Shown here one piece after another: positions 1 to 7,932 of a stretch of DNA of 40,558 bases. This DNA comes from Silicimonas sp. (GTDB lineage: Bacteria; Pseudomonadota; Alphaproteobacteria; Rhodobacterales; Rhodobacteraceae): positions 1-40,558 of the forward strand of contig JAJDOD010000125.1 of assembly GCA_022340315.1 (NCBI GenBank), in the 5' to 3' direction. The position numbers and the translations under genes were made by a program. A model generated the notes under the pieces. It had not been told where the DNA came from, ran no database searches, and worked only from the letters and a program-made list of their open reading frames with translations. Position 1 is the stretch's first letter, and every line of letters starts with the position of its first letter.

Positions 1-40
1 CTCCCTCTCTAGTCGTTGATCTCGGTCAGTTAAAGGTGTG

Positions 41-460
41 TCAGGCGCGCAGCCGCGATTGGTAGTCGTGATCGCGCCAGTTGGCGCGGCGCAGCCACTG
101 GTCCTCGGGCTGGCGTTCTGCGGCGGCTTCGTCGATCTCGACCTCGTCGAAGCCCGAGCGGCGGGCCATGGCGTACTGGTCGGCGATGACGTGGCCCTTC
201 GCGCGGAGCCGGCCGTGAAAGCCCATGCGGCGCAGGTTGCGCGCCAGCGTGAAGCCCCGCCCGTCGGCGAAGCCGGGGAAGGCGATGCGGATGAGGTCTA
301 TGTCGCCGAGCCGTCCCGCAAGCGCGGACAGGTCGGCGTCGGGGGCGAGGTCGAGGCCGGTGGCTGGCGCGTCGTCGTTGGCGGCGAGTTGCTCGGGCGT
401 GAGGAAGCCGTGGGTCCAGTCCTCGGCCTCGAAACCCTGGTCAGTGACGATGACGCTCAT
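41..460 (-). CDS. DUF934 family protein of the sulfite reduction operon
   Basis: This 139-residue soluble protein belongs to the DUF934 family (COG3749), which is described as a probable accessory to sulfite reduction because it almost always follows cysI/cysH. Its biochemical role is not established. The start is set by an ATG that overlaps the cysH stop as ATGA, with a strong AGGAGG ribosome site inside the end of cysH, so the two are translationally coupled. The sequence has the family's N-terminal acidic stretch and the C-terminal part around GFHGRLRAKGHVIADQY. In related genomes a ferredoxin-NADP reductase gene often follows; here the window ends 40 bases downstream, so this cannot be seen. 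Confidence 0.85.
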   Translation of the reverse strand: MSVIVTDQGFEAEDWTHGFLTPEQLAANDDAPATGLDLAPDADLSALAGRLGDIDLIRIAFPGFADGRGFTLARNLRRMGFHGRLRAKGHVIADQYAMARRSGFDEVEIDEAAAERQPEDQWLRRANWRDHDYQSRLRA

Positions 461-1200
461 GATTTTGCCTCCTGGGGGCGGACGATCCTGCCATTCTCGA
501 AATGGATGCCGCATTCGGTCTTGTCCTGTCCGCGCCAGCGACCGGCGCGGGGGTCTTCGCCTGTCGCAACCCTCGTGGTGCAGGGGGCGCAGCCGATGGA
601 TGGGTAGCCTTTTGCCACCAGCGGGTGACGCGGCAGGCGATTGTTGGTCATGTAGTCGCTGACATCGCCGGGCGTCCAATGCGCCAGGGGATTGATCTTG
701 ATACGTTTTTCGCCCTCGGCCTCGAAGAAGTCGAGCGCGGCGCGGCCGCCGCCCTGGAAGCGTTTGCGGCCCGTCACCCAGGCGTCGAAGGGGGCGAGCG
801 CGCGTTCCAGAGGCTCGGTTTTGCGTAGGTTGCAGCAGGCGTCGGGGTTGGTTGTATGCAGGCGGTTGTTCGGATCGTTCAGGAAAACCGCCGTCGGGTC
901 AGGGCGGATCACCTGAACGGTCAGGCCAAGGCGCTGGGCGAGTTCGCGCTGGTATTCGATGGTCTCGGGGAAAAGCATCTGTGTGTCGAGAAAGAGGATC
1001 GGCGTTGTGCGGTCGATGACCGAAACCATGTGCAGCAGCACGACGGATTCGGCGCCGAAGGAGGACACCATCGCAGTGCGCCCCACTTCCGGGTCGAACA
1101 GCGCGTGTTCCAGCACGTCGAGCGCGGCGTGGTGCACGTAGCGGCGGTTAAGGTCCGCTACGCGCTCGGCCACGGGGGATATCGGTGCCTCAAGCGGCAC
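457..1200 (-). CDS. cysH: Assimilatory APS/PAPS reductase, probably APS type
   Basis: This thioredoxin-dependent reductase makes sulfite from adenylylated sulfate in the cytoplasm. The 247-residue protein has the PP-loop nucleotide site SSFGAES (about residues 46-52), the C-terminal redox motif ECGIH (C230), and two extra cysteine pairs, C122-C123 and C204-x2-C207. Those pairs are the [4Fe-4S] ligands of adenosine 5'-phosphosulfate reductases and are missing from E. coli-type PAPS reductases, so APS is the likely substrate. The start chosen is a GTG at 1200 that overlaps the end of cysI by 11 bases. The upstream extension of the frame lies inside cysI and does not look like the family. The gene is part of the cysG-to-DUF934 operon. 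Confidence 0.93.
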   Translation of the reverse strand: MPLEAPISPVAERVADLNRRYVHHAALDVLEHALFDPEVGRTAMVSSFGAESVVLLHMVSVIDRTTPILFLDTQMLFPETIEYQRELAQRLGLTVQVIRPDPTAVFLNDPNNRLHTTNPDACCNLRKTEPLERALAPFDAWVTGRKRFQGGGRAALDFFEAEGEKRIKINPLAHWTPGDVSDYMTNNRLPRHPLVAKGYPSIGCAPCTTRVATGEDPRAGRWRGQDKTECGIHFENGRIVRPQEAKS

Positions 1201-2860
1201 GCGACTGGGCCTTCTCGGGGTAAAGCGCCGCCTTGAACGGGTCCATGCCGAGGCGGCGGTAGGTCTGGAGGAAGGTTTCCTCCTCGCTCTTGCGGTGCTC
1301 AAGATAGGCACCAACCAGGCGTTCGACGGCGGGCACGATTTCGTCCGCCGGGAAACCGGGGCCGGTGCGCTCGCCGATCGTCGCGGTCTCGGTGCCGTCG
1401 CCGCCGAGCGTGATCTGGTAGTTCTCGACCCCCGCGCGGTCGAGGCCGAGGATGCCGATGTGCCCGACGTGGTGGTGGCCGCAGGCGTTGATGCAGCCCG
1501 AGATCTTGATCTTCAGCGGGCCGATCTCGTGTTCGAGTTTCAGCTCGTCGAAGCGGGTCGCAATCTCCTGCGCGACGGGGATCGAGCGGGCGGTGGCCAG
1601 CGCGCAATAGTCCATGCCGGGGCAGGCGATGATATCGGAGATCAGCCCGACATTCGCAGTGGCGAGGCCGTGGTCGCGGAGCGTGGCATAGATCTCGGGC
1701 AGGTCCGACTTGTGGACATGCGGCAGGATCACGTTCTGCTCGTGGGAGATGCGAAGCTCGTCGTAACCGAGACGCTCCGCGAGATCGGCGAGGACGCGCA
1801 TCTGGGTGCTGCTGGCATCGCCCGGCGTCGCCCCGTGCGCCTTGATCGAGACGGTGACGATGGCGTGCTCCGGGTCGCGGTGCTCGGAAAGGTTGGTGTC
1901 GCACCAGGCGCGGAATGCGCCGTTGGCGGCGAGGTTGGCGTTGAACTTTTCCAACCCGGCGCGCTTGAAGACGGGAGGCGCGAATGAGTGTTCGATCCGG
2001 GCAAGAAGCTCCTGGTCGAAGCCGCCCCATTCGGCCTTCGATTGTTCGAATTGTGCTTCCACGCGGGCGCGGATTTCGTCGATGCCGTTCTCGGCCACGG
2101 TGATCTTGATGCGGGCCTTGTACTTGTTGTCGCGCCGTCCGAGCAGGTTGTAGACGCTGACGATGGCTTCGAGATAGGGCAGGAGGTCTTGTTGCGCGAC
2201 GAAATCGCGGATGACCTGCCCGATCATCGGCGTGCGGCCGAGACCGCCGCCGACGATGACCTCGAAACCCGGCTCTCCGGCGTCGTTGCGGACCATGCGG
2301 AGGCCGATGTCATGCGCGCGTGTCACGGCGCGGTCGTTGGGCGAGCCGGTGACGGCGATCTTGAACTTGCGCGGCAGGAACTGGAATTCCGGGTGGTCGG
2401 TGGACCATTGGCGGATGAGTTCCGCGACGGGACGCGGGTCGGCGATCTCGTCGGCAGCAGCGCCGGCGAAGTGGTCGGCGGTGACGTTGCGGATGGTGTT
2501 GCCCGAGGTCTGGATGGCGTGCATCTCGACATCGGCCAGCGCCTCGAGAATGTCGGGGACTTCGCCAAGCTTCGGCCAGTTGAACTGGATGTTCTGCCGC
2601 GTGGTGAAGTGGCCATAGCCCTTGTCCCAGCGGTCGGCGATCATGGCAAGCTGGCGCATCTGGCGGCTGTTGAGCGTGCCATAGGGAATGGCGACGCGCA
2701 GCATGTAGGCGTGCAGTTGCAGGTATAGGCCGTTCATCAGCCGGAGCGGCTTGAACTCGTCCTCGGTCAGCGAGCCGTCGATGCGGCGTTCGACCTGGCC
2801 GCGGAATTGCGCCACGCGCTCGCGGACGAAGGCCTCGTCGAAGTCGTTGTAATGGTACAT
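1190..2860 (-). CDS. cysI: Sulfite reductase hemoprotein (nitrite/sulfite reductase family)
   Basis: This enzyme carries out the six-electron reduction of sulfite to sulfide using siroheme and a [4Fe-4S] cluster. The 556-residue protein has duplicated ferredoxin-like and sulfite reductase domains. The cluster/siroheme cysteines are visible as C413-x5-C419 (CPGMDYC) and C456-x3-C460 (GCINACG), followed by HHHVGHIG. There is no flavoprotein CysJ gene in the cluster, so electrons probably come from ferredoxin or another carrier, as is usual in Rhodobacterales. The gene starts two bases after the DUF2849 stop and its end overlaps cysH. Nitrite reductase activity is an alternative, but the cysG/cysH/DUF934 context points to assimilatory sulfite reduction. 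Confidence 0.93.
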   Translation of the reverse strand: MYHYNDFDEAFVRERVAQFRGQVERRIDGSLTEDEFKPLRLMNGLYLQLHAYMLRVAIPYGTLNSRQMRQLAMIADRWDKGYGHFTTRQNIQFNWPKLGEVPDILEALADVEMHAIQTSGNTIRNVTADHFAGAAADEIADPRPVAELIRQWSTDHPEFQFLPRKFKIAVTGSPNDRAVTRAHDIGLRMVRNDAGEPGFEVIVGGGLGRTPMIGQVIRDFVAQQDLLPYLEAIVSVYNLLGRRDNKYKARIKITVAENGIDEIRARVEAQFEQSKAEWGGFDQELLARIEHSFAPPVFKRAGLEKFNANLAANGAFRAWCDTNLSEHRDPEHAIVTVSIKAHGATPGDASSTQMRVLADLAERLGYDELRISHEQNVILPHVHKSDLPEIYATLRDHGLATANVGLISDIIACPGMDYCALATARSIPVAQEIATRFDELKLEHEIGPLKIKISGCINACGHHHVGHIGILGLDRAGVENYQITLGGDGTETATIGERTGPGFPADEIVPAVERLVGAYLEHRKSEEETFLQTYRRLGMDPFKAALYPEKAQSRAA

Positions 2861-2862
2861 CT

Positions 2863-3165
2863 TTATTCTCCGGCCTGCTTTCCGTGGGGATAGTTCGACG
2901 GGCCGCGCATGCGGAACGCCTCGCGGAAATGGGTGGGCGCGGGGCCCTTGGGTGTGGCCTTGGCGTCGACCAGGTAGGGGCCGACCACGAAGTTTGCCTG
3001 GCCAAGTGCGAAGAGCAGCCGATCATCCGCCACCGCTTCGTCCTCGATCAGTTCGGCCTCGCCCATGTCACGGGTCCAGGTATCCTCCTCGGTCAGCCAG
3101 ACGGCGTCGCCGTCTAGAAGGTCGTTCGCGGCCACGACCTTTGGAGCGAAGGGACGGCGGGTCAT
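2863..3165 (-). CDS. DUF2849 domain protein
   Basis: This small soluble protein of 100 residues belongs to the DUF2849 family, which is found between cysG and cysI in alphaproteobacterial sulfite reduction operons. Its function is unknown. An accessory role in siroheme insertion or in electron transfer is only a guess from position. There is no signal peptide, no membrane segment and no cysteine, so it does not itself bind an iron-sulfur cluster. The ATG overlaps the cysG stop (ATGA), which makes it translationally coupled to cysG. Confidence 0.85.
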   Translation of the reverse strand: MTRRPFAPKVVAANDLLDGDAVWLTEEDTWTRDMGEAELIEDEAVADDRLLFALGQANFVVGPYLVDAKATPKGPAPTHFREAFRMRGPSNYPHGKQAGE

Positions 3166-4559
3166 AGGGCGACCTCCCGGCTGAGAGTTGAAAGAGTGGC
3201 GGTGGCGCTCCGCGGCGCGAGGCCGAGAAGGATCAGGCAGGGGCCGTCCATCGCCGCGTCGTCGAGGTCATGGGGCAGGGTCGCGAGCGTGGTGGCGACG
3301 ATGCGCTGTTCGGGGCGCGAAGCGTTTTCGACCAGTGTGATCGGGGTTGCGGCCTCGGCGCCGTGCATCATCAGGCGGCCTTGCAGGAAACGCGCGGCGC
3401 GCTTGCCCATGTAGATCGCCGCGACCTGGCCGGGGGCGGCCAGCGCGCGCCAGTCCTGGTCGGCATAACCTTTCACATCATGCCCGGTGATGAAGCGGAC
3501 CGACGAGTTGCGGCCGCGCCGGGTGAGCGACTGGCCGATGGCGGCGACGGCGGCGGAGGCCGAGGTGATGCCGGGGATGACGGAGAAGGCGATGCCCGCG
3601 GCGGTGCAGGCGTCGATCTCCTCGTCCAGCCGGCCGAAGACGGTGGCATCGCCGGACTTGAGCCGGACGACATGCGCGCCCTGCGCGGCATGGGCGACGA
3701 TGGCGGCGTCGATGTCGGCCTGGGGAGTGGAGGGGCCGAAGCCTTCCTTCCCCATGTCGATGATCGTCGCCTCGCGGCGGGCAAGCTCGAGAATCTCCGA
3801 CGTCACCAGCCTGTCGTGGATGACCACGTCGGCCTCGTGGAGCGCGCGGCGGGCTTTCAGGGTGAGAAGCTCGGGATCGCCGGGTCCGGCGCCGACGAAG
3901 GTGACGTGCCCGTTGGCATCTGCGTCGTGGAGGCGCTCGGCGAGAAGATTTTCGAGTGCGGGCAGCAGCGCCGCCTCGCCCCCTTCGTCGAAGGCTGTCG
4001 GGCCGCGACCGAAGTAGTACTCAGACCAGAAGTCGCGGCGTTTGGCGCCGAAGGGCAGGGCCTCGGCAGCCTTGCGGAAACTCTTGCCGATGCGGGCGAG
4101 CGTGCCGAGGGCACGGGGCAGGCGCTCCTCCAGCTCGGCCTTGATGGCGCGTGCCAGAACCGGTGCGGCGCCCTCGGTGCCGATAGCGACGGTGACGGGG
4201 TCGCGATCGACGATGGCGGGGGTGATGAACTGCGAGGCTTCCAGGTTGTCGACCCAGTTTGTGAGCGCGCCATCGGCCTGCGCCAACCCGGTGACGCGGG
4301 CATCTTCCCGAACGTCGTCGTTGGCGGCGTAGAAGAGCGCGGCGCAGGTTGCGTCGCCGGGTTCCATCGGGCGGCGGATCACGGTGAGCTTGCCGGCGTC
4401 GGCCCAGGCGTCGATCTCGGGCGCGACGTCCTTGGCGACGACGACGAGCCGCGCTTCGGTCTTGAGCAGGAGCCGCAGTTTCGCCACGGCAGCCTCGCCC
4501 CCGCCTGAGACGACGATGCGGCGGCCCTCGACGGCGAGGAAGATCGGAAAGTGCTTCAT
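3162..4559 (-). CDS. cysG: Siroheme synthase (multifunctional CysG)
   Basis: This enzyme makes siroheme for the downstream sulfite reductase. The N-terminal half (about residues 1-210) is the NAD-dependent precorrin-2 dehydrogenase/ferrochelatase with the glycine-rich VVSGGGEAAVAK segment. The C-terminal half begins at VTFVGAGPGDPELLTLKARR and is the uroporphyrinogen-III C-methyltransferase. The length of 465 residues matches the fused CysG family (about 457). The start chosen is the ATG at 4559 (MKHFPIFL), where family similarity begins; a TTG further upstream would add 12 unrelated residues. It is the first gene of the operon and is divergent from the Lrp-type regulator, with palindromes in the shared region. 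Confidence 0.93.
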   Translation of the reverse strand: MKHFPIFLAVEGRRIVVSGGGEAAVAKLRLLLKTEARLVVVAKDVAPEIDAWADAGKLTVIRRPMEPGDATCAALFYAANDDVREDARVTGLAQADGALTNWVDNLEASQFITPAIVDRDPVTVAIGTEGAAPVLARAIKAELEERLPRALGTLARIGKSFRKAAEALPFGAKRRDFWSEYYFGRGPTAFDEGGEAALLPALENLLAERLHDADANGHVTFVGAGPGDPELLTLKARRALHEADVVIHDRLVTSEILELARREATIIDMGKEGFGPSTPQADIDAAIVAHAAQGAHVVRLKSGDATVFGRLDEEIDACTAAGIAFSVIPGITSASAAVAAIGQSLTRRGRNSSVRFITGHDVKGYADQDWRALAAPGQVAAIYMGKRAARFLQGRLMMHGAEAATPITLVENASRPEQRIVATTLATLPHDLDDAAMDGPCLILLGLAPRSATATLSTLSREVAL

Positions 4560-4580
4560 GTCGGTACCTTTTGCGTTGGC

Positions 4581-4644
4581 GCCAATATAGAACAATATTC
4601 CGATCTGTTGCAGTATTGGCTTGCAAATAAGGACATATGTTCTA
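4581..4644. promoter_or_regulatory. Divergent control region between cysG and the Lrp gene
   Basis: This AT-rich stretch in otherwise GC-rich DNA separates cysG from the Lrp-family gene. It holds two related imperfect palindromes in opposite orientation: TAGAACAATATTCC at 4588-4601 and GGACATATGTTCTA at 4631-4644, which reads TAGAACATATGTCC on the other strand. Their centres are 43 bases apart, about four helical turns. A perfect 7-base inverted repeat, GCCAATA at 4581-4587 and TATTGGC at 4614-4620, encloses the first site. Spaced palindromes of this kind are usual for Lrp/AsnC oligomers, so the neighbour is the likely binder. This is inference. Confidence 0.55.
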
Positions 4645-4693
4645 AATTGACCGCCGATCAGACGATATTCCCTGAAAAATGACGAGGCATGGA

Positions 4694-5155
4694 ATGGCGG
4701 TGCGAATTGACGAGCTTGACCGGAAAATTCTGCGCGAATTGCAGGCGGATGCGAGCCAGTCGCTGGACGATATCGCGAAAACGGTGGGGTCGTCCAAGAC
4801 CCCGGTGTGGAACAGGATCCGCAAGATGCGCGAGGCGGGGGTTATCGGTCAGCAGACGGTCGTGCTGGACGCCGAGAAGCTGGGGTTCGAAGCGTGTTTC
4901 TTCGTGCTGATCCGCACGTCGGAACACGAAGCTGGCTGGCAGGCGCGGTTCCTGAACGCACTACGCTCGCGGCCCGAGGTGCTGGAGGCGCACCGGCTGG
5001 CGGGCGACATCGACTATATCCTGAAGGTCCGGGTGCGGAACGCGCGGGCCTATGACGAATTCTACCAGGCGCTGATTTCCGAGGTGAACATCTACAACGT
5101 CACCGCGCTGCTCTCGATGGAAGAGATCAAGTCGACGGCGGCGGTGCCTGTCTGA
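4694..5155 (+). CDS. Lrp/AsnC family transcriptional regulator
   Basis: This 153-residue DNA-binding regulator has an N-terminal helix-turn-helix (IDELDRKILRELQADASQSL through SKTPVWNRI) and a C-terminal RAM (ligand-binding) domain ending in LLSMEEIKS. The ATG at 4694 is preferred over the one at 4679 because GAGG lies six bases upstream of it and it gives the usual length. The earlier ATG has no ribosome site. The gene diverges from cysG with paired palindromes between them, so it probably controls the sulfite reduction operon and itself; an amino acid or a sulfur metabolite could be the ligand. Its 3' end overlaps the convergent P450 gene by 29 bases. Confidence 0.9.
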   Translation: MAVRIDELDRKILRELQADASQSLDDIAKTVGSSKTPVWNRIRKMREAGVIGQQTVVLDAEKLGFEACFFVLIRTSEHEAGWQARFLNALRSRPEVLEAHRLAGDIDYILKVRVRNARAYDEFYQALISEVNIYNVTALLSMEEIKSTAAVPV

Positions 5156-6350
5156 CGGTGACCTGCATCGCCTCGTAGCCGTGGAAGTGATAGAGATTGG
5201 CTACCCTCGGCGGCTCGACGATCGTCAGATCAGGGCAGCGCGCAAAGAGGACGGGAAGTCCGATCTGCAACTCGAGCCTTGCAAGGGCGGCACCGAGGCA
5301 GGAATGCAGCCCTACGCCGAACGCGGTGTGCCGGTGCTGGATGCGGAAAGGGTCGAATTTCTCGCCGTCAGGCCACACTGCATCGTCGCGGCAGGCCGAG
5401 GCGAGCAGGCAGCCGATTGTGTTCCCAGGTTGCAGCGGCACGCCTGCGACAGTTACCGGCTGGTAGACTTGGCGCGTGAAGAGATGAAGGGGCGGGCGGA
5501 AGCGTAGGCATTCCTCGACCGTGCCCGCGATGCTGCCAGGCGCGAGCGCCTCGACGCGGCCAGTGAAATCGAGGAGGAGTGGTACGGCGTTTCCGAGCGT
5601 GTGCGCGGTTGCCTCGTGCCCGGCGTTCAGAAGCAGGATGGCCGTGGAGAGCAGTTCTTCCTCGCTCAAGTCACCGGAACGCTGGAAGGCGACCAGTTGC
5701 GAGATGAAATCGTTCTGCGGCACCTTTCGGCGCTCGGCGATGATACCGCGCATGAAGTCGGCGAATTCCCCGGCGGCCGCCTCGGCTTGGCGCTCGACGT
5801 CCGCATTGCGGCGCGCTTGGTACATTGCGACCATCGCGTTCGACCAGGTCTGGAGCCGTGCGGCGTGGTCCTGCGAAACCCCGAGAAATGCCGTGATCGA
5901 CCGGGCGGCGAGCGGTTTCGCATAGGCCTCGATCAGGTCGAACGGTCCCTCGGGGAGTGCGTCGATCAACTGGTCGGCAAGCTGGCTGATCGGGATCGCG
6001 ATGCCAGCGATTTTCGGCCCCGCGAAGGCCTGCATGGCAAGCTTTCGGATGCGCGTATGGTCCGGTGGTTCTATCTCGAGGAGCGAATGTTGTTCGAGTT
6101 TGTCGAACGCGGCAAGCTCCGGGCGCGCGGTCGGCCGCAGCGCCTTGGGGACTGCGCGGCCCAAATGCGGGTGTTTCATGACCTGCCGCACGGTTTCGAG
6201 GGTCGTGGCGACGGGAAAGCCGTAGTCTTTCCAGAAGACGACGTCGCCTTGTGCCCGCAAGTGCCGGTAGAAGGGGTAAGGATTTTCTACAAATGCCGGG
6301 TCTGTCGGATCCTGTTCGACGACCGGCACAAAACTTGAAAAGTCGCGCAT
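5127..6350 (-). CDS. Cytochrome P450
   Basis: This soluble class I bacterial P450 of 407 residues is a monooxygenase. The I-helix oxygen-activation motif AGHEAT, the ExxR motif in EECLRFRPP and the heme-binding loop FGVGLHSCLG with thiolate C351 are all present and intact. Substrate cannot be told from the sequence. No redox partner gene is adjacent. The adrenodoxin-type ferredoxin about 6 kb away at 12178 is of the kind that feeds such enzymes, but a link is only a guess. The ATG at 6350 gives the normal length. The gene stands alone, convergent with the Lrp gene and divergent from DUF808. Confidence 0.92.
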   Translation of the reverse strand: MRDFSSFVPVVEQDPTDPAFVENPYPFYRHLRAQGDVVFWKDYGFPVATTLETVRQVMKHPHLGRAVPKALRPTARPELAAFDKLEQHSLLEIEPPDHTRIRKLAMQAFAGPKIAGIAIPISQLADQLIDALPEGPFDLIEAYAKPLAARSITAFLGVSQDHAARLQTWSNAMVAMYQARRNADVERQAEAAAGEFADFMRGIIAERRKVPQNDFISQLVAFQRSGDLSEEELLSTAILLLNAGHEATAHTLGNAVPLLLDFTGRVEALAPGSIAGTVEECLRFRPPLHLFTRQVYQPVTVAGVPLQPGNTIGCLLASACRDDAVWPDGEKFDPFRIQHRHTAFGVGLHSCLGAALARLELQIGLPVLFARCPDLTIVEPPRVANLYHFHGYEAMQVTVRQAPPPST

Positions 6351-6538
6351 GCCCTACTTCATACGCATTCCTCGCCGAGGTCGAAACGAATTTTTGTATC
6401 GAAATTATTTTCACCTGCGTCATCACTCGATTTCCTGCCCTTCGGAACAGAAGGCATGGACATGCCGCTGCCTTGAGCCACCTTGTTGCCTGTGTCAAAG
6501 GTCGAGAAAGGCGACGACGTGCGAACAAGGGCGGTGAA

Positions 6539-7543
6539 ATGAGCGGATTGCTGGCGTTACTCGACGATGTTGCGGCCATCGCGCGGCTGACCGCGGCGCA
6601 GGTCGATGACATTGCGGCCCAGGCGGCGAAGGTCGGGGGCAAGATTTCGGCGACGGTGCTTGATGATGCTGCCAAGGCAGGGGCCAAGGCTGCCGGCGTG
6701 GTGATCGACGACGCGGCGGTAACGCCCAAGTACGTGACCGGTCTGCCCGCCACACGCGAATTGCCGATCATCTGGAAGATCGCGCGCGCCTCGTTCTTCA
6801 ACAAACTCGTGATCCTGCTGCCGGCGGCGCTGCTGCTGGACACATTCCTGCCCTGGCTGGTGACTCCGCTTCTGATGCTGGGGGGCTGTTATCTGTCTTT
6901 CGAGGGAGCCGAGAAGATCTGGCATTGGTTGCACCCGCATCCCGAGAGCCATGCCCAGGAGGCCGAGCAGTTGGACGCGGCGCATCTGGAGGAAACGCGG
7001 GTCAAGGGGGCGATCAAGACGGACTTCATCCTGTCGGCCGAGATCATGACGATTTCGCTCGCCGCGATCGAGACCGACGACCGGCTGGCACAGGGCGTCG
7101 TGCTGGCGATCGTGGCAGTAGGGATTACCTCGCTGGTTTACGGGGCAGTGGCGCTCCTGGTGAAGATGGATGACGCCGGGCTGAAGCTCAGCCAGATCGG
7201 GCGATTGTCGGCGACGCGCAAGTTCGGGCGATGGCTGGTCAAGGCGATGCCGGGGTTGATGAGGATCATCGCCACGGTAGGCACCGCCGCGATGCTATGG
7301 GTCGGCGGCAATATCATCGTGCATGGGCTTGAGGTGCTGGGCTGGCACTTGCCCTATGAGACGATCAAGGGCATCGCCAAGTCGGTGGGCGGCGAGGCCG
7401 GGTTCCTCAACTGGGCGGTGACGGCGGCGCTGGACGGGATCATTGGGCTGGTGCTGGGCCTGCTGCTTATCCCGATTGTCACGCGCGCCGTCGTGCCGGT
7501 CCTCTCGGTGTTCTTTCCCGAGAAGGCGAGCGCCAAGCACTGA
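6539..7543 (+). CDS. DUF808 (YedI-like) inner membrane protein
   Basis: This 334-residue protein belongs to the DUF808 family, to which E. coli YedI belongs. No function is known. The N-terminus MSGLLALLDDVAAIARLTAAQ and the segment DAAVTPKYVTGLPATRELPII are diagnostic. The first 80 residues are soluble and alanine-rich. Several hydrophobic helices follow (about 100-130, 170-210 and 240-265, with a C-terminal pair), so it should be an integral inner membrane protein. The ATG at 6539 gives the family start. The gene appears monocistronic, and its stop codon abuts the stop codon of the convergent DUF1330 gene directly. Confidence 0.9.
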   Translation: MSGLLALLDDVAAIARLTAAQVDDIAAQAAKVGGKISATVLDDAAKAGAKAAGVVIDDAAVTPKYVTGLPATRELPIIWKIARASFFNKLVILLPAALLLDTFLPWLVTPLLMLGGCYLSFEGAEKIWHWLHPHPESHAQEAEQLDAAHLEETRVKGAIKTDFILSAEIMTISLAAIETDDRLAQGVVLAIVAVGITSLVYGAVALLVKMDDAGLKLSQIGRLSATRKFGRWLVKAMPGLMRIIATVGTAAMLWVGGNIIVHGLEVLGWHLPYETIKGIAKSVGGEAGFLNWAVTAALDGIIGLVLGLLLIPIVTRAVVPVLSVFFPEKASAKH

Positions 7544-7834
7544 TCAGGCGGCGCCTTCAACGATCAGGAAGTCGGCATCGGCGTTGGCGATCCTGATCTT
7601 GCGGGCCGCCTGGTAGGCGTCAGAGCCGTAGCAGGCTTGTGCGGTCTCGACGTCCGGGAACTCGACCACCACGTTGCGATCGCGCGCCTGGCCTTCCTTC
7701 AGTTCGAACGCGCCGCCGCGCACGAGAAAGCGAGCGCCGTGAGCCTCGAACGCCGGTTTCGCGGCGGCGAGGTAGTGGGGATAGTTTTCCTCGTTCCGGA
7801 CGGAGACGCGGACGATCCAGTATCCCTTGGGCAT
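7544..7834 (-). CDS. DUF1330 domain protein
   Basis: This 96-residue protein has the dimeric alpha/beta-barrel fold of the DUF1330 family: MPKGYWIVRVSVRNEENYPHY at the start and VVEFPDVETAQACYGSDAYQ in the middle. These small cytoplasmic proteins have no assigned reaction. The ATG at 7834 is where family similarity begins. It is divergent from the LysR gene across about 100 bases of very AT-rich DNA, a common arrangement in which the LysR protein controls the neighbour. Confidence 0.85.
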   Translation of the reverse strand: MPKGYWIVRVSVRNEENYPHYLAAAKPAFEAHGARFLVRGGAFELKEGQARDRNVVVEFPDVETAQACYGSDAYQAARKIRIANADADFLIVEGAA

Positions 7835-7882
7835 ATCATTTCCTTTCAATTGCCATGTGGACGCGACCGACATAGCGCTTGT

Positions 7883-7924
7883 CAGATATCAAAAAAAATG
7901 AATAATAAAGATATAAACTATCTT
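7883..7924. promoter_or_regulatory. Candidate LysR-type operator
   Basis: The AT-rich divergent region between DUF1330 and the LysR gene contains a dyad with arms AAGATA (7908-7913) and TATCTT (7919-7924) separated by five bases, eight bases before the LysR ATG. A second half-site-like TCAGATATCA lies at 7882-7891. This fits the T-N11-A dyad with an accessory site that LysR-type regulators use. Binding by the adjacent LysR protein is inferred. Confidence 0.4.
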
Positions 7925-7932
7925 GATTTGAG

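Noticed and set aside
1-40. A gene or terminator at the left edge
   Set aside because: Forty bases hold no stem-loop or start that can be supported.
3270-4508. Open frame of 412 codons antisense to cysG
   Set aside because: Shadow of cysG; glycine-rich translation without domains.
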